Position numbers and translations under genes: made by a program. The notes under the pieces are model-generated. The model was given only the letters and a program-made list of their open reading frames with translations. It ran no database searches and was not told where the DNA came from. 64,000 nt of DNA from Setomelanomma holmii (Eukaryota > Ascomycota > Dothideomycetes > Pleosporales > Phaeosphaeriaceae). Location: contig ML978264.1 of NCBI GenBank assembly GCA_010015745.1, positions 1-64,000 on the forward strand. The letters run 5' to 3'. Within the stretch, counting starts at the first letter, position 1. The number at the start of each line of letters is the position of its first letter. Below, piece after piece: positions 55,501-64,000 of the stretch.

Positions 55501-57786
55501 CGGCTGGTATACCGTACCAAGTCTTCGTTGCTCCAAAGTGCTGATAGTTGGCAGAGTACGCGTAGTGGTCCTCAGCATGCCAGCAGAAGGTGGAGAACAC
55601 CATACCGACATAGAGCCATGGTACTGTCATGCCTGATATATCTGACTTTATGTGACGGAAAAGCGAGTCTGGTGTGTAGGGCAGTATGTTGAGATTCCAA
55701 GGATTTGTGGAGTAAGGATCTCGTGGGTTCTTCTCGATGGTCGGGAAGCCGCTTCCGTGGGTAGTAGAGTGTACATCCGCGCCGTACTCTACTTCGATAG
55801 TCTCAGTGAGATTTCCCACAGATTGCCAGAATTCACGCTCGACATCGTCTTCAGTCACTGGCCTGGGCGCATCTGTGATCGGATCGAAAGGTGTCTTGTT
55901 TGCGAAATGCGCCTGCTTGAAGTTGTGCGCCTTCTCTTGAAACTGCTTTAGCGAGTACACGCCGCCTTCCTCGAAACCGAATTCCCCCGTACCAACAAGG
56001 CATCGCGGACAATGCCAGTCGAATGTTGGAATGCTTTTGATGGGAGGATCGAGACAGTATCCGTGGTAGCCGGCGTCGCAACTGTCGCAGAGTAAAATGT
56101 TCGACGGATCGTTATCTGTATCACAAGTCTCGCATCGCTAGGAGAAGCGTCAGCGAATATTGACCAGAAAATTGGACACTACACTTACGTCTCCTGGTCG
56201 CTCGTCGGCGGCACGAGCGCGAGGGTAAAGCGTCGAGCCAGGCGTTGATTGGCGCGGCTGGGTCATGTGCGAGCCGGCAACGGTGGGCGCCGTATCTGCA
56301 GCAAAGCTGGTTAGCGAGGAACTCGTCCAGTGGGAAATGTCGCAGTCATCCGGGCCGCGAATGGAGAACAAGGTGACAAACCCCCGGTTTTGACTGCAGG
56401 TCAAGCGAGACCGCAGATATCTGCAACTCGCCGGGAAGTGTGCTTACCTTTCTTTAGCCGCTTGCTACGTCGCCCGTTCGCATCATCTGCATCACCGCTT
56501 GGGCTGTCCTCTGCATCCTGAGAAAGTGTGCGCTTCAGCTGATTGAACATTTGGCCATTCGATAGAGGAGTCAAGCCATGAGCTAACGGTCGCAAGTCGG
56601 GGGTGTTATGAGCTGACAACATGGGGCTTGCGCCATTTCTCAGTGGTGTGGCATTGCGCGAATCAATGTGTTCGCGATGGTAGCTGTTCGGTGTGTCTGC
56701 TGCAGTGAATGAGCTTGGCACTGATGACTGCGGTAGAGGAGGTTGCGACTGTTGCGCGTTGACTGCTGTGAAGCCGCCAGCGTTTACTGGTGTGAAGCCG
56801 GACGATATCACGGGACGCGGCAACTCCACTGGTGGAGTTGGCGCACCATCGTCATGTAGTGTCGCATTCAGTGCTACCGATGCTTTGACTGCAGGCGAGT
56901 CCGAAGTGTTCGCAATGGGTGTGTCCTGCGCAGATTTCTTCAAAGGCGAGGGCGCCGGCGACGGAGTAAAGGGACCGCCATGTTCGAACTCCAGCATTTG
57001 CTGTACACCAGGCTTGACAACGCGGAGATACTCTTCGTAAGGATGGAGCCACTTTTGATAAGAGTTCTTCAGTGAAGTTGATAACGAAGACATAATCTTG
57101 CCGCTGTAGCCGAGGTCACGTCCAATCTCGGCCCATTTCTTTTGCTTGCAGACGCGCTCGAAGCCGCCTCTCGTCTCAACAGCTTTCTTGAGCTTGTAGA
57201 GATCCAGCGGTCGCTTATCGACACTTGGGAAGCGGGTAAGACTGTGGCCATGTTGTTTGTGGAATTTGGCCAGTTGATCCAGATAGTTCAAGTTGGCACG
57301 TGTGCCTCCTTCAACCGAGTTGAGCTCCTGTCGTCTGGTGCGGAAATGGAAGCGTTCGGTGTCGATTGCGAAGGGTGGGTTCCAGGTGTCAGGTGGGACG
57401 ATCTTGACGATGCCGAACTTTTGCGCCTCTTCGCGGATGCTCTGGATATATTGTACAGGGTCCTTGAACTCCTCCGTGGTTGGTCGATATGTGGGCGCTT
57501 CTTGAAGACCGAACATGCGATTTGGTTTTTGTGGCTGATTGTTTGGTGCGCCGTAGCCTCTGCGCTCGACGGTTGCGAGATCTAGCGGCTGCGCCTTACG
57601 AGCGCTCAAAGGAATGGTGACCATCCCATTCGGCTGCACACCATTGATGGGTTGCATCGCGATGCCGCCCATTCTTGACCGAGGGGCCGTAGGTGGACCA
57701 TCTTGCATCCCGTTGTCTGCAGCGACTCGAAAGGTGGTCATGGTGGGCCCCGTAGAAGGGCCGCCCGGTGGCTTACAGTCGACCAT
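52522..57786 (-). CDS. KDM5/JARID1-type histone H3K4 demethylase (JmjN-ARID-PHD-JmjC-PHD)
   Basis: Chromatin regulator of the Lid2/KdmB type. Exons 56448-57786, 56189-56295, 53460-56137 and 52522-53413 join to 1,671 codons plus stop. In order: JmjN (YRPTTEEFKDPVQYIQSI, about residue 100); ARID (LDLYKLKKAVETRGGFERVC); PHD1 (CETCDTDNDPSNILLCDSCD, residues 484-527); JmjC; a C5HC2 zinc finger (CTFCKAYGYLSRFYC); a PLU-1-like helical region with many Leu/Glu helices; and PHD2 (CICRRPEAGMMIECELCHEW-YHGKC), split by the last intron. The Fe(II) ligands His669, Glu671 (WHAED) and His757 (AYHAGFNHG) are all present, so demethylase activity is likely. The C-terminal 200 residues are low-complexity. No lesion over 5 kb. 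Confidence 0.95.
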
Positions 57787-58879
57787 GACACCTCCGCCGC
57801 TGCACCCGGCGCTGTAGGCTCTCCAGCCCTCGTGGTTCCTTTATAACGAATGTAGTGACAGCTCGCGGTGTCTGATGGCGGTTTTGGGGGTGGAATCGGT
57901 CGGTTGTGGTGGTTATTGTGCGGATATATGTCTAGGCATGGGACCTATGCGGGTGGCAGGCGACCACCGCTAGCTGAGGCGTGGTCGTTGCACGTCAGTG
58001 CCCGTGAAAATAATGAAAGTCGCGTTTGGTCAGCCGTGTTGCAGTGAGTGACGCCGTCGTCCAGACGTAGTCGTAGTGGCGGGCAAGGTATGGGTGGTGG
58101 TGAGAGAGAGATGTTGCAGGCTCGGATGCGGGAGATGGATGGGCGCTGGGCGTACTTGCCCTTCCCGCACGTTAGCGAAGCAACTACCCACCGGCCTGTC
58201 CCAAGACGTCAATGCATGGCATCGAAAGCAGCCTTTGTGCACAGCAACAATTCGGGTATGCATGGTAAATGATCCCAGATGCTCAGAGATACAGGTGTCA
58301 CTTTCTTTCTTGAAACAGTCCAATGCGCGCATCGCAAATAGACGTCATCTACATTGCGCTTGGGATGTGGTTGTCTTGCAGTGCTGAGACCGACCGCAAG
58401 GCTGCAGACCTCACTTCATGCCGCCGAGCTGAGCTCTACTTGCAGAGCATCTTCGCTTACCACTCCTTCCAACTTGCGTACACTCATTCATCATAAGATA
58501 ACGCGCAAACTTTCGACACCTTCCAATTCTCTCATCATTTGGGTCTGTCTCGTTGCGTGCGATCGCACTGGCTAAACCTTATCGTGCGGCTGTATATTCT
58601 TGTAGGGATCACCCAATGTTATCCAAAGATGCCGCACCAGAGAGAACAGTAGTCAGGAAATGGTGCTTTCGTTGCACGGAACCTACTGCTGCTGTCTTTG
58701 ATGACTGTGCCGATTCTCGTGCACTGCAGCCGACCTGATGTTCGGTAGCCAGGGTGCACGATCTTGACCACACACACAGCCAATCATATTTCACCTGATC
58801 TCAAAGCGTCCGAGCCACCCTGACTCGCTCCTCGCATCTAGATGCGATCAACAACAACACTAACATCAACACCCAATCC
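57787..58879. other. 1.1-kb divergent promoter between KDM5 and Slx1
   Basis: No gene is seen. It holds both promoters; a CCAAT box lies at 58780, 96 bp before the Slx1 start. Confidence 0.55.
58780..58784 (+). promoter_or_regulatory. CCAAT box upstream of Slx1
   Basis: CCAAT followed by CAT, 96 bp before the Slx1 ATG. Motif match only. Confidence 0.35.
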
Positions 58880-59959
58880 ATGCTTATGGCCGATATTTTC
58901 GAGCTTGAGAACAGGCCGATCCCAGCGTTCTACTGTTGCTACCTGCTGCGATCGAAAAATCGCAAATCCTACTACATTGGCAGCACGCCCAACCCGGCGC
59001 GTCGTCTTGGCCAGCACAATGGGTCAAGCAAGGGTGGTGCAAAACGAACATCGATGCAGGGGAAGCGACCATGGGAGATGACTTGTATCGTGACAGGCTT
59101 CCCCTCGAAGTTTGCAGCACTCCAATTCGAATGGGCGTGGCAAAACACGCACGCGACGCGCCACATCGATAAAGACGTTAGGGACGCAAGAGCTGAGGAA
59201 TTGCAAAAAGGGAAGAAGCCTGCGTCGCCGAGTAGGAGACGGAAGAGGCCGCCCATGTCGTTAGAGGCCAGGCTGAAGAATCTTCATCATCTGCTAGGCG
59301 TCGGAAGCTTCAGTCGATGGCCGTTGCATTTACGGTTCTTCGCGCCAGATGTGTTCGCGCAATGGGAGAGACATATTATGAAGATGCCGAACAAGCTTCG
59401 AAAGAGCATCACAATCCAGGTGACGCCTGCTGAGATCCCAAAGGTCGCAGCGGACGTCACCACTGAGCTCCATACACACTTCATTCCCGAGGTCATACGA
59501 GCTATGCCTGTCGCATACGAGGACTGCAAAACGTACGTCGAGAAGGCAAGGGCTTTGCTGGAAGATGACTGTCGAAGAGCGTGTGGTGTTTGCAAGAAGG
59601 AAGCAGTCGTCTCGAAATCGCTGGTCCTGGTCTGTCCTATTGAATACTGCCAGACCGTGTCGCATCTCTCATGTCTTTCGGACAAGTTCCTGAAGGAGGA
59701 TGGCGATGATGATTGCTTAGTACCGATAGAAGGCGCATGTCCAGGATGTAACAGCCCAATCAAGTGGGCTACGTTGATGAAAGAGCTCAGTTTGCGCACG
59801 TACGGCGAAGAAGAGCTTAAAATCTTATTCAAGCCTAAGCGCAAGAGGAAGTCAGATCATACAGCCGAGTCAGACACAGCGGAAGGCCAAGAAGATCCAG
59901 ACCAAGATGAGGATCTAGACGAGACATGGATGGAAGACTTGAGCCAAGACGAAGACTAA
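58880..59959 (+). CDS. slx1: Structure-specific endonuclease subunit Slx1
   Basis: Catalytic GIY-YIG nuclease of the Slx1-Slx4 complex that resolves branched DNA. Single exon, 359 codons. The GIY-YIG domain spans residues about 15-100: YCCYLL (Tyr18, Tyr21), YYIGST (31-36), the catalytic Arg in NPARRLGQHN (41-42) and the metal-binding Glu84 in QFEWAWQ. The C-terminal zinc-binding RING/PHD-like domain (CGVCKKE ... CPIEYCQTVSHLSC ... CPGCNSPIKW) supports Slx4 binding. A fungal acidic tail follows. An alternative start at residue 3 (Met3) is possible. The stop codon is only 19 bp from the end of the convergent thymidylate kinase gene, so the transcripts must overlap. Confidence 0.95.
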   Translation: MLMADIFELENRPIPAFYCCYLLRSKNRKSYYIGSTPNPARRLGQHNGSSKGGAKRTSMQGKRPWEMTCIVTGFPSKFAALQFEWAWQNTHATRHIDKDVRDARAEELQKGKKPASPSRRRKRPPMSLEARLKNLHHLLGVGSFSRWPLHLRFFAPDVFAQWERHIMKMPNKLRKSITIQVTPAEIPKVAADVTTELHTHFIPEVIRAMPVAYEDCKTYVEKARALLEDDCRRACGVCKKEAVVSKSLVLVCPIEYCQTVSHLSCLSDKFLKEDGDDDCLVPIEGACPGCNSPIKWATLMKELSLRTYGEEELKILFKPKRKRKSDHTAESDTAEGQEDPDQDEDLDETWMEDLSQDED

Positions 59960-59978
59960 CTTCAATTCCATAGCCACA

Positions 59979-60767
59979 CTACCACTCTTCCACAACTCTT
60001 AACGGTCCATCCTCCTTATCAACCCGCTCAACACACGCATCCACCTCCTGCCTTATCCTCTCCTTTACCTCCTCCAACCCCTTCCCCGCATCAATCCTAA
60101 CAAAATCCTCCCCTTCCCCTCTCTGCATCAACGTCTCAAACAACTCCCGCACACGATCCTGCATCTCCCTTTTCTCATACTTCTCCGACCCATACCCGCC
60201 ACGCTTCGCCGCATCTTCAGCCGAGATGTCCAAGAAGATGCACAAATCAGGCCGCGGGAGCCCGACATCGGGTTGTCGACACCACTCGAGGGACATGCTG
60301 GGATCTTGTTTTGCGGCTGAGTATACGCAGCCGCTATAGTAGTACCGGTCTATTACTACTGTTCTGCCCGCGGCTAGTGAGGCTTTGATTGAGGGACTGT
60401 AAGATGTTAGTGAGGGTCTTGGGGAAAGGGTGAGGGAGGGTATGTACGCTGCTTCCCATCGGTTTGCGGAGAATAGGAGATGGATAACGTGGTCTTCTGA
60501 TTCAGTGGCTCCGCTTAAGTAGCTGTTGATCATTTGACCAATTGGTGTTGTTCTATCTGCTTAATCATGAGTACCTGTCACTGCTATGTGTCGTGAATTG
60601 GACGAACCGGGAAATCGCACGTGCCGCACTTTCATGCCGTCTTTTTGCAGCGCTTCGGCGAGGAGTTGGCATTGCGTTGATTTGCCTGCACGATCCAGGC
60701 CTTCGAAGACTATGAGTTTGCCGCGCGTCATTGTGATTGTGCTGTTTGATGTTTTAGGCGGCGCCAT
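59979..60767 (-). CDS. cdc8: Thymidylate kinase (dTMP kinase)
   Basis: Phosphorylates dTMP to dTDP in dTTP synthesis. Exons 60608-60767, 60448-60556 and 59979-60396 join to 228 codons plus stop. P-loop FEGLDRAGKST at residues 21-31; FPDRTTPIGQMI restored by intron 1 (51 bp, GTTCGT donor); LLFSANRWE; the DRYYYSGCVYSAAK motif with the catalytic DR; LCIFLDIS. Intron 2 (60397-60447) is 51 bp without a stop, so an unspliced reading is open and adds 17 odd residues. The CACTAACA branch site and family length argue for splicing. The ATG at 60767 gives a short 13-residue lead before MTRGKLIVFEG. The gene is intact and convergent with Slx1. Confidence 0.94.
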
Positions 60768-61233
60768 GCTGTCGAGCTTGAGGGTCGTGGAGATGACAGG
60801 GATGTTAAGTTGGGGCGACGCTGGATTGGGTTTAGTGCGGTGTTGATTGTGGGACATGTCTCCGTGCCGCCAACGTTCACAAACATTCAGTACGTACACC
60901 TCCCGCACGAGGTCGCGGTCAATTACAAGCATTGACATCAGCTTAACAAAGGAGGCACGTGTATCACACGTGGGCATAACGGAGCTACGGTCCACCCGGG
61001 AAGGTGAAAGGGAATGCGTTTGTCATTGACCATGGGACACTCCTTCCGATGGATGCTAAGGGAAGTCAGCAAAGGCGCAAACTTGATTTACATGCCACAG
61101 GCAATCGATCCGCCATTTACCACACTACTTTGTTCTCGCCTCAAGGACTCATCCACTTTCAGCAACTAAGCGACATCCATTCAGAGCGCACCTCTTGCAC
61201 CGACCCTCGCTCAAAGTACTACGACCTAGCACG
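60768..61233. other. Divergent promoter between TMK and an F-box-like gene
   Basis: 466 bp. No specific site is recognised. Confidence 0.5.
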
Positions 61234-62127
61234 ATGTCTCAACATGACCAGTTCCCACTCTTAGAACTCCCGGCCGAGCTGCGACTCGAGATATTCCGGC
61301 ACCTCGTCATCGACTGCCTGAGTTGTGGATCTGCATCTGATTTGGCCGGGCTGTATCTGTCCTGCCGCGAGATACACAATGCACTCAAGGAAAACTTTAT
61401 CACAAAAGTCCAGCCGCTTCTTCGTACCAAGCACGAATGGAGAGAAGCCGGCTACGGCTCAACGCCTATTCGTCTGGAGCTGAACGGTCCAGCTCAACTG
61501 TCCGTTACGATGCCAATCCTAGAATCCTGTCTACCCATTCGCTCGCTGGACACTGAGAGGTATCCGTTCTGGTCCCTAGTCGACAGCTTGCAACAGACTA
61601 TTTGTTTGCGATGGCAGACACTAACGCTAAGCTTTGTCCATCACTCCAAGTTCACCCGCTCTCACCAGGCTGATCGAAGCCGCTTAGTCCTGCCCCTGAG
61701 GACGGGTGCATTTTCCATGGGGGACGAAGTATACCATTTCACGGGGCTTCTTACACACCTGGAAGTACACAGCGCAAGTGTACCATTTGCCTTTCAAAAC
61801 ATCGACCGCCTGGTACTTGTGTTCGAAGAAGCTGAAGACGAAATCGTTTTCGCATTGCTCTGGCAGTTCTTCCTAATCATGCGACGCATGGCGATGTTCC
61901 GCCCCGATTTGTCCCGCGAACTCCGAAACGGCTGGATCTGCAAGATGCATGAAGGCACAGAGTATGGATACAACCTTGTGCTGGACTACGAACCACACCT
62001 TGAAGAGCCGGAGCGAGTACAATGGAGAATCAGCGTCGATGGCAGCTCGTTCAGAGCCCTACGCAAATCCGTCAGCAGCGATGAATTGGTCGTCGAAGCC
62101 GAGTTCAACAGTGATGATGACTCGTAA
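61234..62127 (+). CDS. F-box-like protein, intact member of a local family
   Basis: Single exon, 297 codons from the ATG at 61234. The N-terminus (FPLLELPAELRLEIFRHLVI) is the short F-box-like helix common in expanded fungal families; by analogy it could contact Skp1. The conserved block LAGLYLSCREIHNALKENFI follows, then a variable central part and an acidic end (EFNSDDDS). It matches broken paralogues at 41.5-42.5 kb and 62.6-63.4 kb in the order of its blocks. There is no recognised target-binding repeat such as LRR or WD40. This is the only one of the family in the window with an open frame throughout. Confidence 0.65.
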   Translation: MSQHDQFPLLELPAELRLEIFRHLVIDCLSCGSASDLAGLYLSCREIHNALKENFITKVQPLLRTKHEWREAGYGSTPIRLELNGPAQLSVTMPILESCLPIRSLDTERYPFWSLVDSLQQTICLRWQTLTLSFVHHSKFTRSHQADRSRLVLPLRTGAFSMGDEVYHFTGLLTHLEVHSASVPFAFQNIDRLVLVFEEAEDEIVFALLWQFFLIMRRMAMFRPDLSRELRNGWICKMHEGTEYGYNLVLDYEPHLEEPERVQWRISVDGSSFRALRKSVSSDELVVEAEFNSDDDS

Positions 62128-62565
62128 CAGGTGCCCAGGGACAGAGCCTAAAATTATTGGGGTGAACATTCTTGTAGTCATTAGCCGAGCTGGCTCGATC
62201 CTGTAGCCAGAGGATACCACATACATGTAATGCGCCAGCAAACCACCATTAAACATCACACAGCCTTGCGGTAGCTTGGAGACATATCCGGTGCGAAGGA
62301 AGCTAGGTCACTTGACTTCTGTCGAGATGACGAGCTGTGATAGCGAGTGTCACGTGTTAGTACTTGCCGCGGCGTAGGTTTGGTTTGTTGACAGCTTCTT
62401 CTTTGCTCTCCTCTCCCACTCTCACTCCTGCCTCCCTCAAACCCCCCACTCTGTTGTCGATCGAAATTCGCTGCAACAGCTTGTTATCGCACACCAACAT
62501 CGCAGCTGCCCCACTCGGCTGCAATCAGATTCTTTCCCGAATCGCGCGACAAATCTGTCACGTCG
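62128..62565. other. Spacer between tandem F-box-like genes
   Basis: 438 bp. Should hold the promoter and start of the next paralogue; no in-frame ATG was found near its conserved N-terminal block. Confidence 0.45.
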
Positions 62566-63399
62566 CACACCAATCTCTTGACAATCCCACTTGAGCTGCG
62601 ATTCAAGATCTACCATGATCTGGTGATGTCATCGCTAAATGACAACTGCGGGTCCGACATCACAGGCGCGTTCTTGGCTTGCCAACAGATACATGGAGAA
62701 TTGGAGAACGAGTACATTTCGAAAGCACGACCAGTCCTCGAAGTCATGTACCGATGAAAGTCTTTACATCTAGGACTTGAATCACTCAATCTACATCTGG
62801 TCAACAGCGGTAACTTCATCGAGTCTATTCAGGTCGACTTCATTACGTTCCCTGCGGAAGCCTTGTCTATTTATGGGGACATCTTGCGCGATACAGTCGC
62901 CTACGTCGTTATCGTCGAGTGCTTGCGCGCCGCCTTCCGCCTTTCAAATCACACCTTGAAGATCCTAATCTCCGGAGCGCCCGTCGGCATTACTCATCAC
63001 CAAATTCATATGGTCTTCATGCTGAAGCTTGTATACGGGCTCGGTACACACGACGACGGATATCCCGCTTTCGGGTCAGCGAAACGTCTTGTCTTCCAGA
63101 TTGAGATTGATTCGGGCTCTGATTGGCTTAAGCGTCTTGGTCAATATATGCACAAATCGTTTGCCCTTGAACCCTCGTTGTGGCAAATACATCATACTTG
63201 GCTAGCGGCACATGCAGACTTGAGAGCCGACCGATCGGGACCGTGGTTGCTGGGCGTCGATCTCGAAGCAGGCCTGCCCAAGGTTGACCGCCTTGCGGAA
63301 TATGACGGGGTGGCTCAAGGTAATTGGGACAAGAAGGAAAGGCCATGGCGAGGAGAATTTATTTCCAAACAGCTTCAGTCTTTGTCTCTATCTACATGA
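62566..63399 (+). pseudogene. Broken F-box-like paralogue
   Basis: The reading frame begins at LLTIPLELRFKIYHDLVMSS and continues through AFLACQQIHGELENEYISKA, matching the intact upstream gene block for block. A TGA at 62755-62757 interrupts it after VLEVMYR; beyond the stop the same frame runs 214 codons to 63399 (SLHLGLESLNLHLVNSGNFI ... FRLSNHTLKILISGAP). No ATG begins this frame in its conserved part. One stop plus a missing start suggests a young pseudogene. An unseen intron around the stop cannot be excluded. Confidence 0.5.
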
Positions 63400-63438
63400 A
63401 AACGAGATATAAGCTTGGCTGCGGATGGTATTATAGAT

Positions 63439-63481
63439 TGCCACACCGTGAAGAGAGCGAGATCTGATCTTCACGGTGGCA
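63439..63481. repeat. Inverted repeat, 13-bp arms
   Basis: Left arm TGCCACACCGTGAAG (63439-63453) pairs with right arm CTTCACGGTGGCA (63469-63481), except for a two-base CA bulge, over a 15-base loop. It lies between the ends of two convergent genes and could form a stem-loop in 3' transcripts. Confidence 0.65.
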
Positions 63482-63611
63482 GATACGAGCCCTCAACGGG
63501 GCCAGTAACGCAGGTTTATGGTAACGAAGAAACGTTGCTATCAGAATCGGGAATTTGGGTACCTTGGAGGGTTTTCTTTCCTTTTCTATACCTTCAGTGG
63601 AATTGCTACGC

Positions 63612-64000
63612 TCACTCTTCGAGCAACTTCAATCCCCTCTCCTTTCGCTCTTTCCATGTCTCTTTTCTATACTGCCTCAGCTTCTGCGTTGGTATATAAT
63701 GCGCCTTAAATCCTCCCGCATTCTTCAAACACTCCGCGACATCATACTCCTTATTCAATTGCCCGTCCAGACTAATCCTAATGACATCGACATTCTGAAA
63801 CAAAATCTTGCCATACCCGAACCACTCGTGATCTTGACTACACAAGAGTCCGCTGATATTCGAATCGATAAAGTTTGCTAGATACTTGGGCTCCAAGACA
63901 GTGGGGTTGTATCGTCTGCTATGTCGACTGCTTAGGGGAAAGCCGAACTCTGAAGGATCGATATCCGGTGGTGTTTCGACGTTGATGTTGATTGTCTTGA
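63612..64000 (-). CDS. Partial gene, C-terminal end of an unrecognised protein
   Basis: An open frame runs from the window edge to a TGA at 63612-63614, at least 129 codons, and continues beyond the window. The visible part reads DPSEFGFPLSSRHSRRYNPT, then EPKYLANFIDSNISGLLCSQ, DVIRISLDGQLNKEYD and a basic helical end (YRKETWKERKERGLKLLEE). No family is recognised. The even composition and the absence of stops over 129 codons make it likely to be coding. Confidence 0.5.
   Translation of the reverse strand, partial: KTININVETPPDIDPSEFGFPLSSRHSRRYNPTVLEPKYLANFIDSNISGLLCSQDHEWFGYGKILFQNVDVIRISLDGQLNKEYDVAECLKNAGGFKAHYIPTQKLRQYRKETWKERKERGLKLLEE

Noticed and set aside
53423..55960. Stand-alone 845-residue JmjC gene
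   Set aside because: The reading continues upstream in frame into PHD1, and by splicing into ARID/JmjN; downstream, splicing joins PHD2. It is the middle exon of the KDM5 gene.
1..64000. Transposons, CRISPR arrays, rRNA genes
   Set aside because: No transposase, reverse transcriptase or integrase motif, no regularly spaced repeats with unique spacers, and no rRNA-like sequence was found on reading both strands.

Overview
This window comes from the nuclear genome of a filamentous ascomycete. Genes are split by short introns of about 45-60 bp with GT/AG ends, some with clear CTAAC branch sites. The gene set is fungal: a HET-domain protein, an AA11-type chitin monooxygenase, DUF3433 and DUF3405 proteins, a Dal5-type transporter, fungal calcineurin, Mim1 and Mmc1. 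Protein resemblance suggests Dothideomycetes (Mycosphaerellales/Capnodiales-like), but that placement is an inference. No tRNA, rRNA, transposon or CRISPR was recognised. I rebuilt exon joins by hand; every gene called intact gives a reading frame divisible by three.

Layout. 0.5-9.4 kb: a spliced gene of unknown function, an Mmc1-like mitochondrial protein, the calcineurin catalytic subunit and a secreted AA11-type monooxygenase. 9.4-12.1 kb: a gene-poor stretch. 12.1-20.7 kb: a broken DUF3433 membrane-protein gene, a divergent pair (MAT2B/RmlD-like reductase and the CFIm25/NUDT21 mRNA 3'-end factor), then a broken chitin-binding (CBM18) gene whose linker has become a minisatellite. 21.6-30.7 kb: an intact HET gene followed by a compact set of intact MFS transporter, flavin monooxygenase and TauD-type dioxygenase. 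31.3-42.5 kb: mostly decaying accessory genes (tannase, alginate-lyase-like fragment, F-box-like locus with a poly-Asp tract, amino-acid/GABA-type permease, second F-box-like gene), interrupted by one small intact gene and one intact GST. 43.2-60.8 kb: intact core genes, namely DUF3405, Shp1/p47 (Cdc48 cofactor), Mim1, Oxa1, a KDM5-type histone demethylase, Slx1 and thymidylate kinase. 61.2-63.4 kb: an intact F-box-like gene beside a broken paralogue. The window ends inside a minus-strand gene.

The strongest pattern is the contrast between two classes. Core genes (calcineurin, Oxa1, a 1,671-codon KDM5 gene, Slx1, TMK, CFIm25, Shp1) have no lesion. At least seven accessory loci carry several in-frame stops and single-base frameshifts. 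The same assembly covers both classes, so general sequencing error is a poor explanation. It looks like relaxed selection on secreted enzymes, transporters and F-box-like families.

The best functional grouping is MFS-FMO-TauD at 24.7-30.7 kb: one uptake protein and two oxygenases, two of them divergently transcribed. This could be a small catabolic unit for a sulfonate- or amine-type nutrient. Several mitochondrial biogenesis genes (Mmc1-like, Mim1, Oxa1) also lie in the window, but nothing suggests they are co-regulated.
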